DNA of 24,124 nucleotides from Betaproteobacteria bacterium RIFCSPLOWO2_02_FULL_68_150 (GTDB taxonomy: Bacteria; Pseudomonadota; Gammaproteobacteria; Burkholderiales; SG8-39), in NCBI GenBank assembly GCA_001771975.1, contig MERE01000081.1:1-24124 (forward strand), written 5' to 3'. Both the position numbers and the translations under genes were made by a program. How positions within the stretch are numbered: position 1 is the first letter of the stretch; every line of letters starts with the position of its first letter. The notes under the pieces are model-generated. The model saw nothing but the letters and a program-made list of their open reading frames with translations, had not been told where the DNA came from and ran no database searches. Shown one piece after another: positions 1-7,514 of the stretch.

Positions 1-763
1 GCGCAAGAACGTGCTGCCGGCGCTGCGCGATATCTACGACGAGATCTGGATCTACGGCCTGCCGCAGATCTGCAACCCGCTCGAAGGCATCTCGCTGCCC
101 CTCGGCGTGCGGCAGAAGATGGTCTACACCGGTTACCTGCATCGCGAAGTGCCTACCGATGGTGCGCCGCCACGGCTGCCCGAGATCACGCACAAACCGT
201 ACCTCCTGGTGACCACCGGCGGCGGTGGCGACGGCGAGAGCCTGACCGAGTGGGTGCTGCGCGCCTACGAACACGACCCGCTGCTGCCGTATCCGGCGCT
301 GTTCGTGCTCGGCCCGTTCATGCAGCCGGAACGCCAGGCCGAATTCCTCGACCGTGCCGCGCGGCTGAAGCGGGTCGACATGATCACGTTTCACAGCCAT
401 CTCGAGACGCTGGTGGCGCGCGCCGCCGGGGTCGTGGCGATGGGCGGCTACAACACCTTCTGCGAGGTGCTCTCGCTCGACAAGCGCGCGCTGATCGTGC
501 CGCGTACGGCGCCGCGCCTGGAGCAGTACATCCGCGCCTCGCGCGCCGCCTCGCTCGGTCTGGTCAGCATGCTGGCGGACGACGGCCGCTATGACGGCGC
601 GACGATGGCGGCGGCGCTGCGCCAGATGCCGCGCCAGCACCGGCCGTCGGATGTGATCGTCCCCGGATTGCTCGAAGGGCTGCGCAACGTGTCGCGGCTG
701 GTCGCGCCGTGGATCGAGAGGTCGCAGGACGCGGCGCAACAGTCGCACGTGCACTCTGCCTGA
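1..763 (+). CDS. MurG-like glycosyltransferase, C-terminal part (5' end outside window)
   Basis: The reading frame is open from the first bases (R-K-N-V-L-P...) and ends at TGA 761-763. The GTG at 11 is therefore probably an internal valine, and the true start lies upstream of the window. The visible 253 residues resemble the C-terminal nucleotide-sugar-binding half of MurG/COG4671-type (GT28-like) glycosyltransferases. They show a glycine-rich loop LLVTTGGGGDG near the middle, followed by the donor-site segment AMGGYNTFCEVL and a P-R-x-A-P-R-x-E-Q loop. The protein at 3205-4380 has the matching segment QAGYNTLMEIL, so the two are paralogues. It would transfer a sugar from a nucleotide donor at the cytoplasmic side of the membrane; donor and acceptor cannot be read from sequence. 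Four bases separate it from the next glycosyltransferase, so an operon is likely. Confidence 0.8.
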   Translation, partial: RKNVLPALRDIYDEIWIYGLPQICNPLEGISLPLGVRQKMVYTGYLHREVPTDGAPPRLPEITHKPYLLVTTGGGGDGESLTEWVLRAYEHDPLLPYPALFVLGPFMQPERQAEFLDRAARLKRVDMITFHSHLETLVARAAGVVAMGGYNTFCEVLSLDKRALIVPRTAPRLEQYIRASRAASLGLVSMLADDGRYDGATMAAALRQMPRQHRPSDVIVPGLLEGLRNVSRLVAPWIERSQDAAQQSHVHSA

Positions 764-767
764 GCCG

Positions 768-2042
768 ATGGGCGCACCGCGGCAGGGCCGCGTCGCCGTG
801 GTCCTGAAGGGATATCCGCGGCTCTCCGAAACCTTCATTGCGCAGGAAATCGCGGCGCTCGAGCAACGTGGCCTCGAGATCCTGATCGTGTCGCTGCGCC
901 ATCCCACCGACGATCGCACGCATCCGGTGCACGCTGAGATCAGGGCACCGCGGCTGTACCTGCCGGAATACCTTTACCAGGAGCCGCTGCGCGTGCTGCG
1001 CGCGTGGTGGCGCATGCGCGGTTGCCGCGCATATCGGCAGGTGCGCAATCTCTGGCTCAAGGACCTGCGGCGCGACCCGACCCCGAACCGGGGCCGTCGG
1101 TTTGGACAGGCGCTGGTGCTGGCAAGCGAACTTCCCGGCGACGTGACGCACCTGCACGTGCATTTCCTGCATACCCCGGCCTCGGTGACGCGCTACGCGG
1201 CGGCGCTGCGCGGATTGCCGTGGAGCGGATCGGCCCACGCCAAGGACATCTGGACGACCCCGGACTGGGAAAAGCGCGAGAAGCTGCAGGACTGCAAATG
1301 GCTCGTAACCTGCACCGCAGCGAATTTCGCGCATCTGGCGGCGCTCGCGCCGCAAGGGCGTGTGGAACTGGTTTACCACGGCATCGATCTGAACCGTTTT
1401 CCGCCACCGCCGCCGGCGCCGCCACGCGAGCGCAATGGCGCCGCAGCGGAGGATCCCGTGATCGTCCTGTCGGTCGGGCGGCTGGTGGAAAAGAAAGGCG
1501 TCGACGTCCTGCTGTGGGCGCTCGCGCTCCTGCCGCGCTCGCTCAACTGGAGGTTCGTGCACGTGGGCGGCGGTCCGCTGCGACGCGCGCTCGAGGCGCG
1601 AGCCCGCGCGCTGGGCGTGGCCGAGCGCGTCACCTGGCGCGGGGCGCTTTCGCAACAGCAGCTGCTCGAGGAATACCGCGCCGCCGATTTGTTTGCGCTC
1701 GCCAGCCGGATCGCGCGCGACGGTGACCGCGATGGACTGCCGAACGTGCTGATGGAAGCGCAAAGCCAGGATCTGCCCTGCCTGGCCACCAGTGTCTCGG
1801 GAATTCCCGAGCTGGTCGAGCCTGATGTCACCGGCGTTCTGGTAGCGCCGGAATCGCCCGAGGCGTTCGCCGGGGAACTGGAAGCGCTGATCTGCAACCC
1901 GGCGCGGCGCCGCGCGCTTGGCCAGGCGGGGCGCGCGCGGGTCGCCGCGCGTTTCGGCCTCGAGAGCAACATCCTCCGGCTGGCGGAAAAGTTCGGCCTG
2001 CGCGAGGGGCCCGAAACGATTGCCCGCGCGGCAACGCGATAG
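768..2042 (+). CDS. GT4 family glycosyltransferase
   Basis: This 424-residue retaining glycosyltransferase has a GT-B fold. The N-terminal half carries the acceptor-side motif KGYPRLSETFI (residues 14-24), common in bacterial exopolysaccharide glycosyltransferases, and HLHVHFLHTPAS around 128-139. The C-terminal half has the strand-loop LSVGRLVEKKGVD (234-246) and the EX7E-type donor site D-G-L-P-N-V-L-M-E, with Asp322 as the first acidic residue and Glu330 as the second. An Asp at the first position is a common variant. A proline run at 212-219 links the two halves. The ATG start lies 4 bases after the previous stop. The protein should act in the cytoplasm on a lipid-linked or other glycan acceptor. 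The sugar is unknown; membership of GT4 is secure. Confidence 0.9.
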   Translation: MGAPRQGRVAVVLKGYPRLSETFIAQEIAALEQRGLEILIVSLRHPTDDRTHPVHAEIRAPRLYLPEYLYQEPLRVLRAWWRMRGCRAYRQVRNLWLKDLRRDPTPNRGRRFGQALVLASELPGDVTHLHVHFLHTPASVTRYAAALRGLPWSGSAHAKDIWTTPDWEKREKLQDCKWLVTCTAANFAHLAALAPQGRVELVYHGIDLNRFPPPPPAPPRERNGAAAEDPVIVLSVGRLVEKKGVDVLLWALALLPRSLNWRFVHVGGGPLRRALEARARALGVAERVTWRGALSQQQLLEEYRAADLFALASRIARDGDRDGLPNVLMEAQSQDLPCLATSVSGIPELVEPDVTGVLVAPESPEAFAGELEALICNPARRRALGQAGRARVAARFGLESNILRLAEKFGLREGPETIARAATR

Positions 2043-2050
2043 TGCACCGC

Positions 2051-3208
2051 ATGCGCATCGCGTTTTATGCCCCGCTCAAATCGCCGACCCACGGCACGCC
2101 GTCCGGCGATCGCCGTGTGGCTGCGCTGTTCATGCAGGCGCTGCGGCTTGCCGGCCACCGCGTCGATCTGGTGTCAGACTTTCGCAGCCTCGATGCGCAT
2201 GGCGATGCCGCGCGCCAGCTCGACTTGCGCGCGCAGGGCCAGCAGTTGTTGCACCGAATGGTCTCGGACTGGCAGCGTGGAGCGGGCACGGCGCGTCCGG
2301 ATCTCTGGTTCTCCTACCACGTGTACTACAAGGCACCCGATTGGCTCGGACCAGGGGCCTGCATGGCGCTCGGCATTCCGTACGTGATTGCCGAAGCATC
2401 CTATGCGCCCAGGCGTGCGGGCGGCCCGTGGGCACTGGGCCACGAAGCGGCGCGCGCAGCCATTGCGGGCGCCAATCTGGTGGTCTGCCCGACGCACCAC
2501 GACATGGAATGCCTTCGAGCGCTCGTCGCTGCGCCGGACCGTTTGGTGCGGCTGCCGCCATTCGTGGATCCAGGGCTGTTTCTCGACGCCCGGCAGGAAC
2601 GTGCCGCGCATCGCGCGCGGCTTGCCGGCGCGCACCGGCTGGATGAGCGACTCCCCTGGATCGTGGTCGCCGCGATGATGCGCGCGGGAGACAAGCTTGC
2701 TTCCTACCGCGAACTCGCCGCCGCGCTGGCATTGCTGGGTGACCTGCCATGGCAGGTGGTGATCGCGGGCGACGGACCCGCGCGCCCTGAGGTCGCCGAG
2801 GCATTCAACCGGGCGGCGCCGGGGCGCGCCCGGTTCCTCGGCGAACAGGCAAGCGCCGATCTGGCTGCGACCTATGCGGCATGCGATCTTTTTCTCTGGC
2901 CGGCGGTCAACGAGGCATACGGCATGGCGATGCTGGAAGCGCAGGCGGCCGGGGTTCCGGTTGTCTCGTGCGCACTGCGGGGGGTGCCGGACGTGGTTCG
3001 CGATGGCCAGACCGCGCTGCTGGTTCCCCCGCACGATGTGCGAGCCTTGGCGGCGATGGGGCGCGCTTTGCTGCTGGATCCCGAACGGCGCCGCGCGATG
3101 GGCGCGCGGGCACAGGTGTGGGTCGCCAGCGAACGCAGCGTCGAGGTTGCAGCGGCGCGGCTCGACGAGGCCCTCGCCCAGGTCGTCGTGCGTGCGGGCC
3201 TCCGGTGA
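2051..3208 (+). CDS. GT4 family glycosyltransferase
   Basis: This 385-residue GT-B glycosyltransferase starts MRIAFYAPLKSP, a familiar N-terminus for this family. I therefore prefer ATG 2051 over the GTG at 2042, which overlaps the preceding TAG and would add three residues. PSGDRRVA follows at 17-24 (acceptor-side loop). The donor half has VVIAGDGPARPEV (237-249) and a complete EX7E motif with Glu288 and Glu296 in E-A-Y-G-M-A-M-L-E. It lies between another GT4 enzyme and a MurG-like enzyme, and its stop overlaps the next start by 4 bases (GTGA, 3205-3208). This implies translational coupling and a shared pathway. Substrates cannot be assigned from sequence. Confidence 0.88.
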   Translation: MRIAFYAPLKSPTHGTPSGDRRVAALFMQALRLAGHRVDLVSDFRSLDAHGDAARQLDLRAQGQQLLHRMVSDWQRGAGTARPDLWFSYHVYYKAPDWLGPGACMALGIPYVIAEASYAPRRAGGPWALGHEAARAAIAGANLVVCPTHHDMECLRALVAAPDRLVRLPPFVDPGLFLDARQERAAHRARLAGAHRLDERLPWIVVAAMMRAGDKLASYRELAAALALLGDLPWQVVIAGDGPARPEVAEAFNRAAPGRARFLGEQASADLAATYAACDLFLWPAVNEAYGMAMLEAQAAGVPVVSCALRGVPDVVRDGQTALLVPPHDVRALAAMGRALLLDPERRRAMGARAQVWVASERSVEVAAARLDEALAQVVVRAGLR

Positions 3209-4380
3209 ACCGAAAGCGCGTCCTCGTCTACGTGCAGCATCTCCTCGGCGTCGGCCATCTCAGACGGGCGGTGACGCTCGCGCGCGCCATGGCGGAGCAG
3301 CAACTCGACGTGACGCTGTTGAGCGGGGGCTACGAGGTTCCCGGTCTGGCGGCGCCCGGCGTCCGCTGGATTCAGCTGCCGCCTGCGGCCGCATTGGACG
3401 AGCGTTTTGCCGTCCTGGTCGATGCCCAGGGCAACGCGGTGAACGACGCCTGGCGCGCGCATCGCAAGGAGGCCCTGCTGGGCGCCTGGCGCAAACTCGA
3501 GCCGCATCTTCTGCTGCTCGAGCTGTTCCCGTTCGGCCGGCGACAGATGCGGTTCGAGATCCTGCCCTGGCTCGACGAGGCAGCGGCGGCCGCGCATCGC
3601 CCGGTAATCGTCGCTTCGGTGCGCGACGTGCTGGGCGGGGGTCAGCGCGACCCGGCGCGGCAGGACGAAATGCTCGCTCTGTTCGAGCGCTATTTCGACC
3701 ACTTGCTGGTGCACGGCGATCCGGAGTGGCTCCCGTTCGATCGCACCTTCCGCCATGCTGCGGCGCTTGGGGCGCGCCTGCATTACACCGGCTATGTGGT
3801 CGACCGCCGCGAATCCCCGGGCGCAAATGAGTTCGCCGGCCGCGGCGAGATCGTCGTCTCGGCGGGAGGCGGCGCGGTCGGCGAGCGCTTGCTCGAGACG
3901 GCGATTCGCTGCAGAGCGCATACCCGCCTCGCCGGGCTCACCTGGCGGGTGCTTGCCGGAGTCAACGTGACGCCCACCTCCTGGGCGCAGTTGCAGGCGC
4001 TGGCCGCGCAACTGGGCTCCGGCCGCGTCATCGTCGAGCGGTCGCGCAATGATTTTCCGGTGCTATTGAGGAATTCCTCGCTCTCGATCAGTCAAGCCGG
4101 CTACAACACCCTGATGGAGATCCTGGACGCGGGGGCGCGAGCGGTCGTCGTGCCGTTCGCCGCAGGGGCGGAGATCGAGCAGACCGTGCGCGCGAAAACG
4201 TTCGCCGCCGCTGGCCGCATCGAACTGCTGGAGGAGACGATGCTGTCCCCGCAAATGCTCGCGGACGCGGTGGATCGCGCCGCGAGCCGGCCGCGACCGG
4301 CTCGCGGCGGCGTCGATCTGGAGGGCGCGCGCAAGAGCGCCGAACGGATTGCGGCGTGGGCGAGGGGTGCGACGTGGTGA
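3205..4380 (+). CDS. MurG-like (COG4671-type) glycosyltransferase
   Basis: The start is GTG 3205 inside a GTGA overlap with the previous stop. The open frame runs further upstream, but those residues are Arg/Gly/Ala-rich and lie inside the previous gene, so I reject a longer form. The 391-residue product begins with a β-strand and a glycine/histidine loop, YVQHLLGVGHLRRA (residues 9-22), as in the N-domain of MurG-like enzymes. The C-domain has IVVSAGGGAVGE (216-227) and SISQAGYNTLMEIL (294-307), the UDP-sugar-binding region, followed by a VPFAAGAEIEQ loop. It is the full-length paralogue of the truncated protein at the start of the window. It is probably cytoplasmic or peripheral at the inner membrane. 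Donor and acceptor are unknown. Confidence 0.85.
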   Translation: MNRKRVLVYVQHLLGVGHLRRAVTLARAMAEQQLDVTLLSGGYEVPGLAAPGVRWIQLPPAAALDERFAVLVDAQGNAVNDAWRAHRKEALLGAWRKLEPHLLLLELFPFGRRQMRFEILPWLDEAAAAAHRPVIVASVRDVLGGGQRDPARQDEMLALFERYFDHLLVHGDPEWLPFDRTFRHAAALGARLHYTGYVVDRRESPGANEFAGRGEIVVSAGGGAVGERLLETAIRCRAHTRLAGLTWRVLAGVNVTPTSWAQLQALAAQLGSGRVIVERSRNDFPVLLRNSSLSISQAGYNTLMEILDAGARAVVVPFAAGAEIEQTVRAKTFAAAGRIELLEETMLSPQMLADAVDRAASRPRPARGGVDLEGARKSAERIAAWARGATW

Positions 4381-5150
4381 CGAGCGGCGCATGGCAGGCG
4401 CTCGCCGATGAGTGCGCGCGCTGGCATGACCTCGGAAGACCGGTCGAATTCTGGTGGCGCGACGACGATGCGGTGCAGCTCGTTGCGCCGCTCGCGCGCT
4501 TGCTGGCAATGGCCGAGGCCACTCAGGTGCCGATTGCGCTGGCGGTGATTCCGGAGGCGGCCGATGCGGCGTTTCTGGGCGGCCTGAGCGCTCGCGTCTG
4601 CGTGCTGCAACATGGCGTCGATCATCGCAATCGGGCTGCGGCGGGCGAAAAGAAGACCGAATTTCCGGGAACGGAACCGCTCGAGGCGACGCTCTCGCGA
4701 CTGGCGCGCGCCCGGATTCGGCTCGGCGCAGCTGCGGCGGAGCGTTTCGTCGACGTACTCGTGCCGCCATGGAACCGATTGTCCGGACAGCTCGTCGCAC
4801 GTCTTCCCGCTGCGGGATTTCGCGGCCTGAGTCGCTATGGCGCGCGACATGCGGCGGAAGCCGCGCCGGGAATACGGCAATCGAATGCCCACGTCGACCT
4901 CATCGCCTGGCACACCGGGCGTGGATTCGCAGGCGAGGAGGCGGCGCTCGGACTTGCAGTCGCTCATCTGGCGCAGCGCCGCCTGGGCGCGGCGGACCCG
5001 GGCGAAGCAACCGGCTGGCTTACGCACCATGCCTGCCATGACGAGGCGGCCTGGCAATTTCTCGCGAGGCTGTTCGAGGTCTCGCGCCGCCTGCCGGGCG
5101 TTCGGTGGGTCGCGGCGCGTGAGCTGTTCCCGGATCGGGCAACGGCGTGA
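4377..5150 (+). CDS. NodB-like polysaccharide deacetylase
   Basis: This 257-residue product starts at GTG 4377, which forms a GTGA overlap with the previous gene and has GAGGGG about 9 bases upstream. A GTG at 4356 is also in frame. The three NodB-homology motifs are visible: the acidic motif WWRDDDA (Asp29-Asp31; general base and metal), the metal-binding LQHGVDH (His79 and His83), and VLVPPWN (128-133), equivalent to the RPPxG motif. KKTEFPG follows the His pair, as is typical of this branch. There is no signal peptide, so it may act in the cytoplasm on a lipid-linked intermediate rather than on exported polymer. The expected reaction is removal of an N- or O-acetyl group from a sugar. It sits directly after four glycosyltransferases. 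Confidence 0.82.
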   Translation: MTSGAWQALADECARWHDLGRPVEFWWRDDDAVQLVAPLARLLAMAEATQVPIALAVIPEAADAAFLGGLSARVCVLQHGVDHRNRAAAGEKKTEFPGTEPLEATLSRLARARIRLGAAAAERFVDVLVPPWNRLSGQLVARLPAAGFRGLSRYGARHAAEAAPGIRQSNAHVDLIAWHTGRGFAGEEAALGLAVAHLAQRRLGAADPGEATGWLTHHACHDEAAWQFLARLFEVSRRLPGVRWVAARELFPDRATA

Positions 5151-5632
5151 CGCGCGCGTATCGTTACGGATCACGCGCCATCGCGATCGAGTGCGCGCAG
5201 GGTGTCGCCGGGTTTGCACTGGCGGTGGGTCTGCTCGCGCTCGCCCGGCCCGCCGGCCCCTTGATCTGGGCGCTGGCTGCGGCTGGCGCCCTGTTCCTCG
5301 TATACTTCGGCAGGGCAGTGGTTCGCTTTCTGACCCGAATCGAGCTGGACGAGCATCGAATCCGCGCGCGCGGGCCGCTGGGTGCAAGTATTCCCTGGGA
5401 TGAGATGCGCTCGCTGCGGCTCAACCATTACACGACGAGAAGCGATCGTTCTGGGGGATGGATGCAGCTCGAGGTGCGCGGCACGCAGCGCTCGATCCGG
5501 ATTGATTCGACCCTGATCGAATTCGCCGGCCTTGTCGCGCTCGCCGCCCGGGAGGCGTCGCGGCGCGGGAAAGTTCTCGACCAGTGCACGCGTTCCAACC
5601 TTGGTGCGCTCGGCATTTCGTCCCATGGCTGA
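5147..5632 (+). CDS. small membrane protein, possibly PH-like domain
   Basis: This 161-residue protein begins at GTG 5147 in a GTGA overlap with the deacetylase stop. Two adjacent hydrophobic segments lie at roughly residues 16-34 and 37-56. They are followed by a soluble tail of alternating β-strand character (IELDEHRIRARGPLG, IPWDEMRSLRLNHY, MQLEVRGTQRSIRID). This layout is like the bacterial PH-domain (bPH/YdbS-like) membrane proteins, in which a two-helix hairpin precedes a small β-rich domain; that match is an inference from pattern only. I do not recognise a specific family or activity. Its position, coupled to the deacetylase and overlapping the transporter ATPase start by 8 bases, suggests it is co-translated with the glycan genes. 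Confidence 0.7.
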   Translation: MTRAYRYGSRAIAIECAQGVAGFALAVGLLALARPAGPLIWALAAAGALFLVYFGRAVVRFLTRIELDEHRIRARGPLGASIPWDEMRSLRLNHYTTRSDRSGGWMQLEVRGTQRSIRIDSTLIEFAGLVALAAREASRRGKVLDQCTRSNLGALGISSHG

Positions 5633-7514
5633 CGTTCTCACGGTCCGCGATCTCAAGGTGTACCTCGACGTCGACGCCGGCACGGTGCGCGCGGTCAACG
5701 GCGTGTCGTTTCGCGTGCCCGCGGGCGGAACCGTGGCGCTGGTGGGCGAATCGGGGTCCGGCAAATCGATCCTGGCGCAGGCCGTGATGGGGATCCTGCC
5801 GCGCGTGGCACGCATCGAAGCTGGCGAGATCCTGTTTCACGACCCCGTTCGCGAAGCCGGCGCGGTGGACGTCGCCAGGCTCGATCCGGACGGTCTGCCG
5901 ATGCGCTCCATCCGGGGTGGCCGCATCTCGATCATCTTCCAGGAACCGATGACCGCGCTGTCGCCGCTGCACACCATCGGCAACCAGATCGGCGAGGCGC
6001 TGGCGCTGCATCGCGAGCTGGGTGCCGCGCAGCGGCGCGAAGTGGTGTTGGAGATGCTGCGCCTGGTGGGCTTTCCGGATCCGGCGAAAGCCGAGCATAC
6101 CTATCCGTTCGAGCTCTCCGGGGGCTTGCGCCAGCGCGCCATGATCGCGGCGGCGCTGGTGTGCCGGCCGGCGCTGCTGATCGCCGACGAGCCGACCACG
6201 GCGCTCGATGTCACCATCCAGGCGCAGATCCTGCAACTCGTGCAGCAACTGCAGGGTGAGCTGCACATGGCGGTGCTGATCATCACGCACGATCTGGGCA
6301 TCGTCGCCAACATGGCCGACGAAGTCGTGGTGATGTACCACGGCAAGGTCATGGAGGCGGGACCGATCGAGGACATTTTCCGTGATCCGCGCCACCCCTA
6401 TCTGAAGGCCCTGATGCGCGCGGTGCCGCGCTTCAACATGGCTGCGGGCGAACGGCTGACGCCGATCCGCGAGGCGCGCGCCGCAACCGATCACCTGGTC
6501 TCCGGGCGCGGGCGCCCGGGAAGCGAACCCGCGCTCGCGGGGCCGTTGCTCGCGGTGCGCAATCTCAGCAAGTGCTTTGTCACGCGCCATACCTCGTGGT
6601 TCGGCGCCAAGCCCTCAGGCGAGGTGCTGGCAGTCGACGACGTCAGCCTGGAGGTGAATGCCGGCGAGTGCCTCGGGCTGGTCGGCGAATCCGGTTGCGG
6701 CAAGACGACCACCGCCAAGATGATCATGCGCGCCATCGCGCCGGATCACGGCGGGATCCTGTTCAACGATCGCGGCACGGTGCGCGACGTGCTCGCGCTC
6801 CAGGGCGACGAGCTGTTCGCTTACCGGCGCAAGGTCCAGTTCATGTTTCAGGACCCCTTCAGCTCGCTCAATCCGCGCATGACCGCGTACGACATCATCA
6901 GCGAGCCGCTGGTGATTCACCGCATCGGCGACGCCGACGAGCGCTTTGCGCGCGTCAAGGAACTGATGGCGCTGGTGGGGCTGGACATCCGCTTCCTGCG
7001 GCGCTACCCGCACAGCTTCTCCGGCGGGCAGCGCCAGCGCATCGGCATCGCGCGCGCGCTCGCGCTCGGTCCCGAGCTGCTGCTGTGCGACGAGCCGGTG
7101 TCGGCGCTCGATGTGTCGGTGCAGGCGCAGGTGCTCAATCTCCTGCTCGACCTGCAGGACGCGCTGCAGCTGACCTACATCCTGATCTCTCACAACCTGG
7201 CGGTGGTCAATTACCTGGCGGACCGCGTCGCGGTCATGTGCGCCGGTCGGCTGGTCGAAGTGGCGCGCCACGACGAGCTGTTCAGGCGTCCGGTGCATCC
7301 CTATACGCGTGCGCTGTTCGCGGCGGTACCGGACCCGGACCTCGACCGCAGGCTCGATTTCACAGCGCTCATGGAGGGCAAGGCGTCCAATCCCGCGGCT
7401 TGGCCGGATCCCTTCCGGGTCGGCGGCCCGGCCCGCCCCGGCATGCTCGACCTGGGCGACGGACACCTGGTGCGTGCCAGCGCAAACGCCGATCTCTCGG
7501 AGTTCGGAGCGTGA
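5625..7514 (+). CDS. peptide-type ABC importer, fused double ATPase
   Basis: This 629-residue protein contains two complete ABC ATPase domains in tandem (DppD-DppF or YejF arrangement). The first has Walker A GESGSGKS (41-48), signature LSGGLRQR and Walker B ending ADEPTTALD (Asp188/Glu189). The second has Walker A GESGCGKT (354-361), signature FSGGQRQR and Walker B CDEPVSALD (Asp489/Glu490). Each ends with the H-P-Y segment of the oligopeptide-transporter C-terminal region. ATG 5625 gives the family N-terminus MADVLTVRDLKVY; the frame extends upstream but only through the previous gene. It powers uptake of peptides or similar substrates through the two permeases encoded downstream. E. coli YejF is about 100 residues shorter; linker and tail account for the difference. 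Confidence 0.93.
   Translation: MADVLTVRDLKVYLDVDAGTVRAVNGVSFRVPAGGTVALVGESGSGKSILAQAVMGILPRVARIEAGEILFHDPVREAGAVDVARLDPDGLPMRSIRGGRISIIFQEPMTALSPLHTIGNQIGEALALHRELGAAQRREVVLEMLRLVGFPDPAKAEHTYPFELSGGLRQRAMIAAALVCRPALLIADEPTTALDVTIQAQILQLVQQLQGELHMAVLIITHDLGIVANMADEVVVMYHGKVMEAGPIEDIFRDPRHPYLKALMRAVPRFNMAAGERLTPIREARAATDHLVSGRGRPGSEPALAGPLLAVRNLSKCFVTRHTSWFGAKPSGEVLAVDDVSLEVNAGECLGLVGESGCGKTTTAKMIMRAIAPDHGGILFNDRGTVRDVLALQGDELFAYRRKVQFMFQDPFSSLNPRMTAYDIISEPLVIHRIGDADERFARVKELMALVGLDIRFLRRYPHSFSGGQRQRIGIARALALGPELLLCDEPVSALDVSVQAQVLNLLLDLQDALQLTYILISHNLAVVNYLADRVAVMCAGRLVEVARHDELFRRPVHPYTRALFAAVPDPDLDRRLDFTALMEGKASNPAAWPDPFRVGGPARPGMLDLGDGHLVRASANADLSEFGA

Noticed and set aside
564..1763. Open frame of about 400 codons on the - strand opposite the first GT4 gene
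   Set aside because: The composition is Arg/Ala/Pro-rich with no domain or ribosome-binding site, and the + strand has convincing glycosyltransferase motifs over the same bases.
2881..3204. N-terminal extension of the second MurG-like glycosyltransferase
   Set aside because: The extra 108 residues overlap the C-terminal part of the GT4 gene, are Arg/Gly/Ala-rich, and the GTGA overlap at 3205 gives a correct family N-terminus.
6572..7510. Extended N-terminus for the periplasmic binding protein
   Set aside because: The extension is a shifted reading of the second ATPase domain. The signal peptide begins right at GTG 7511.
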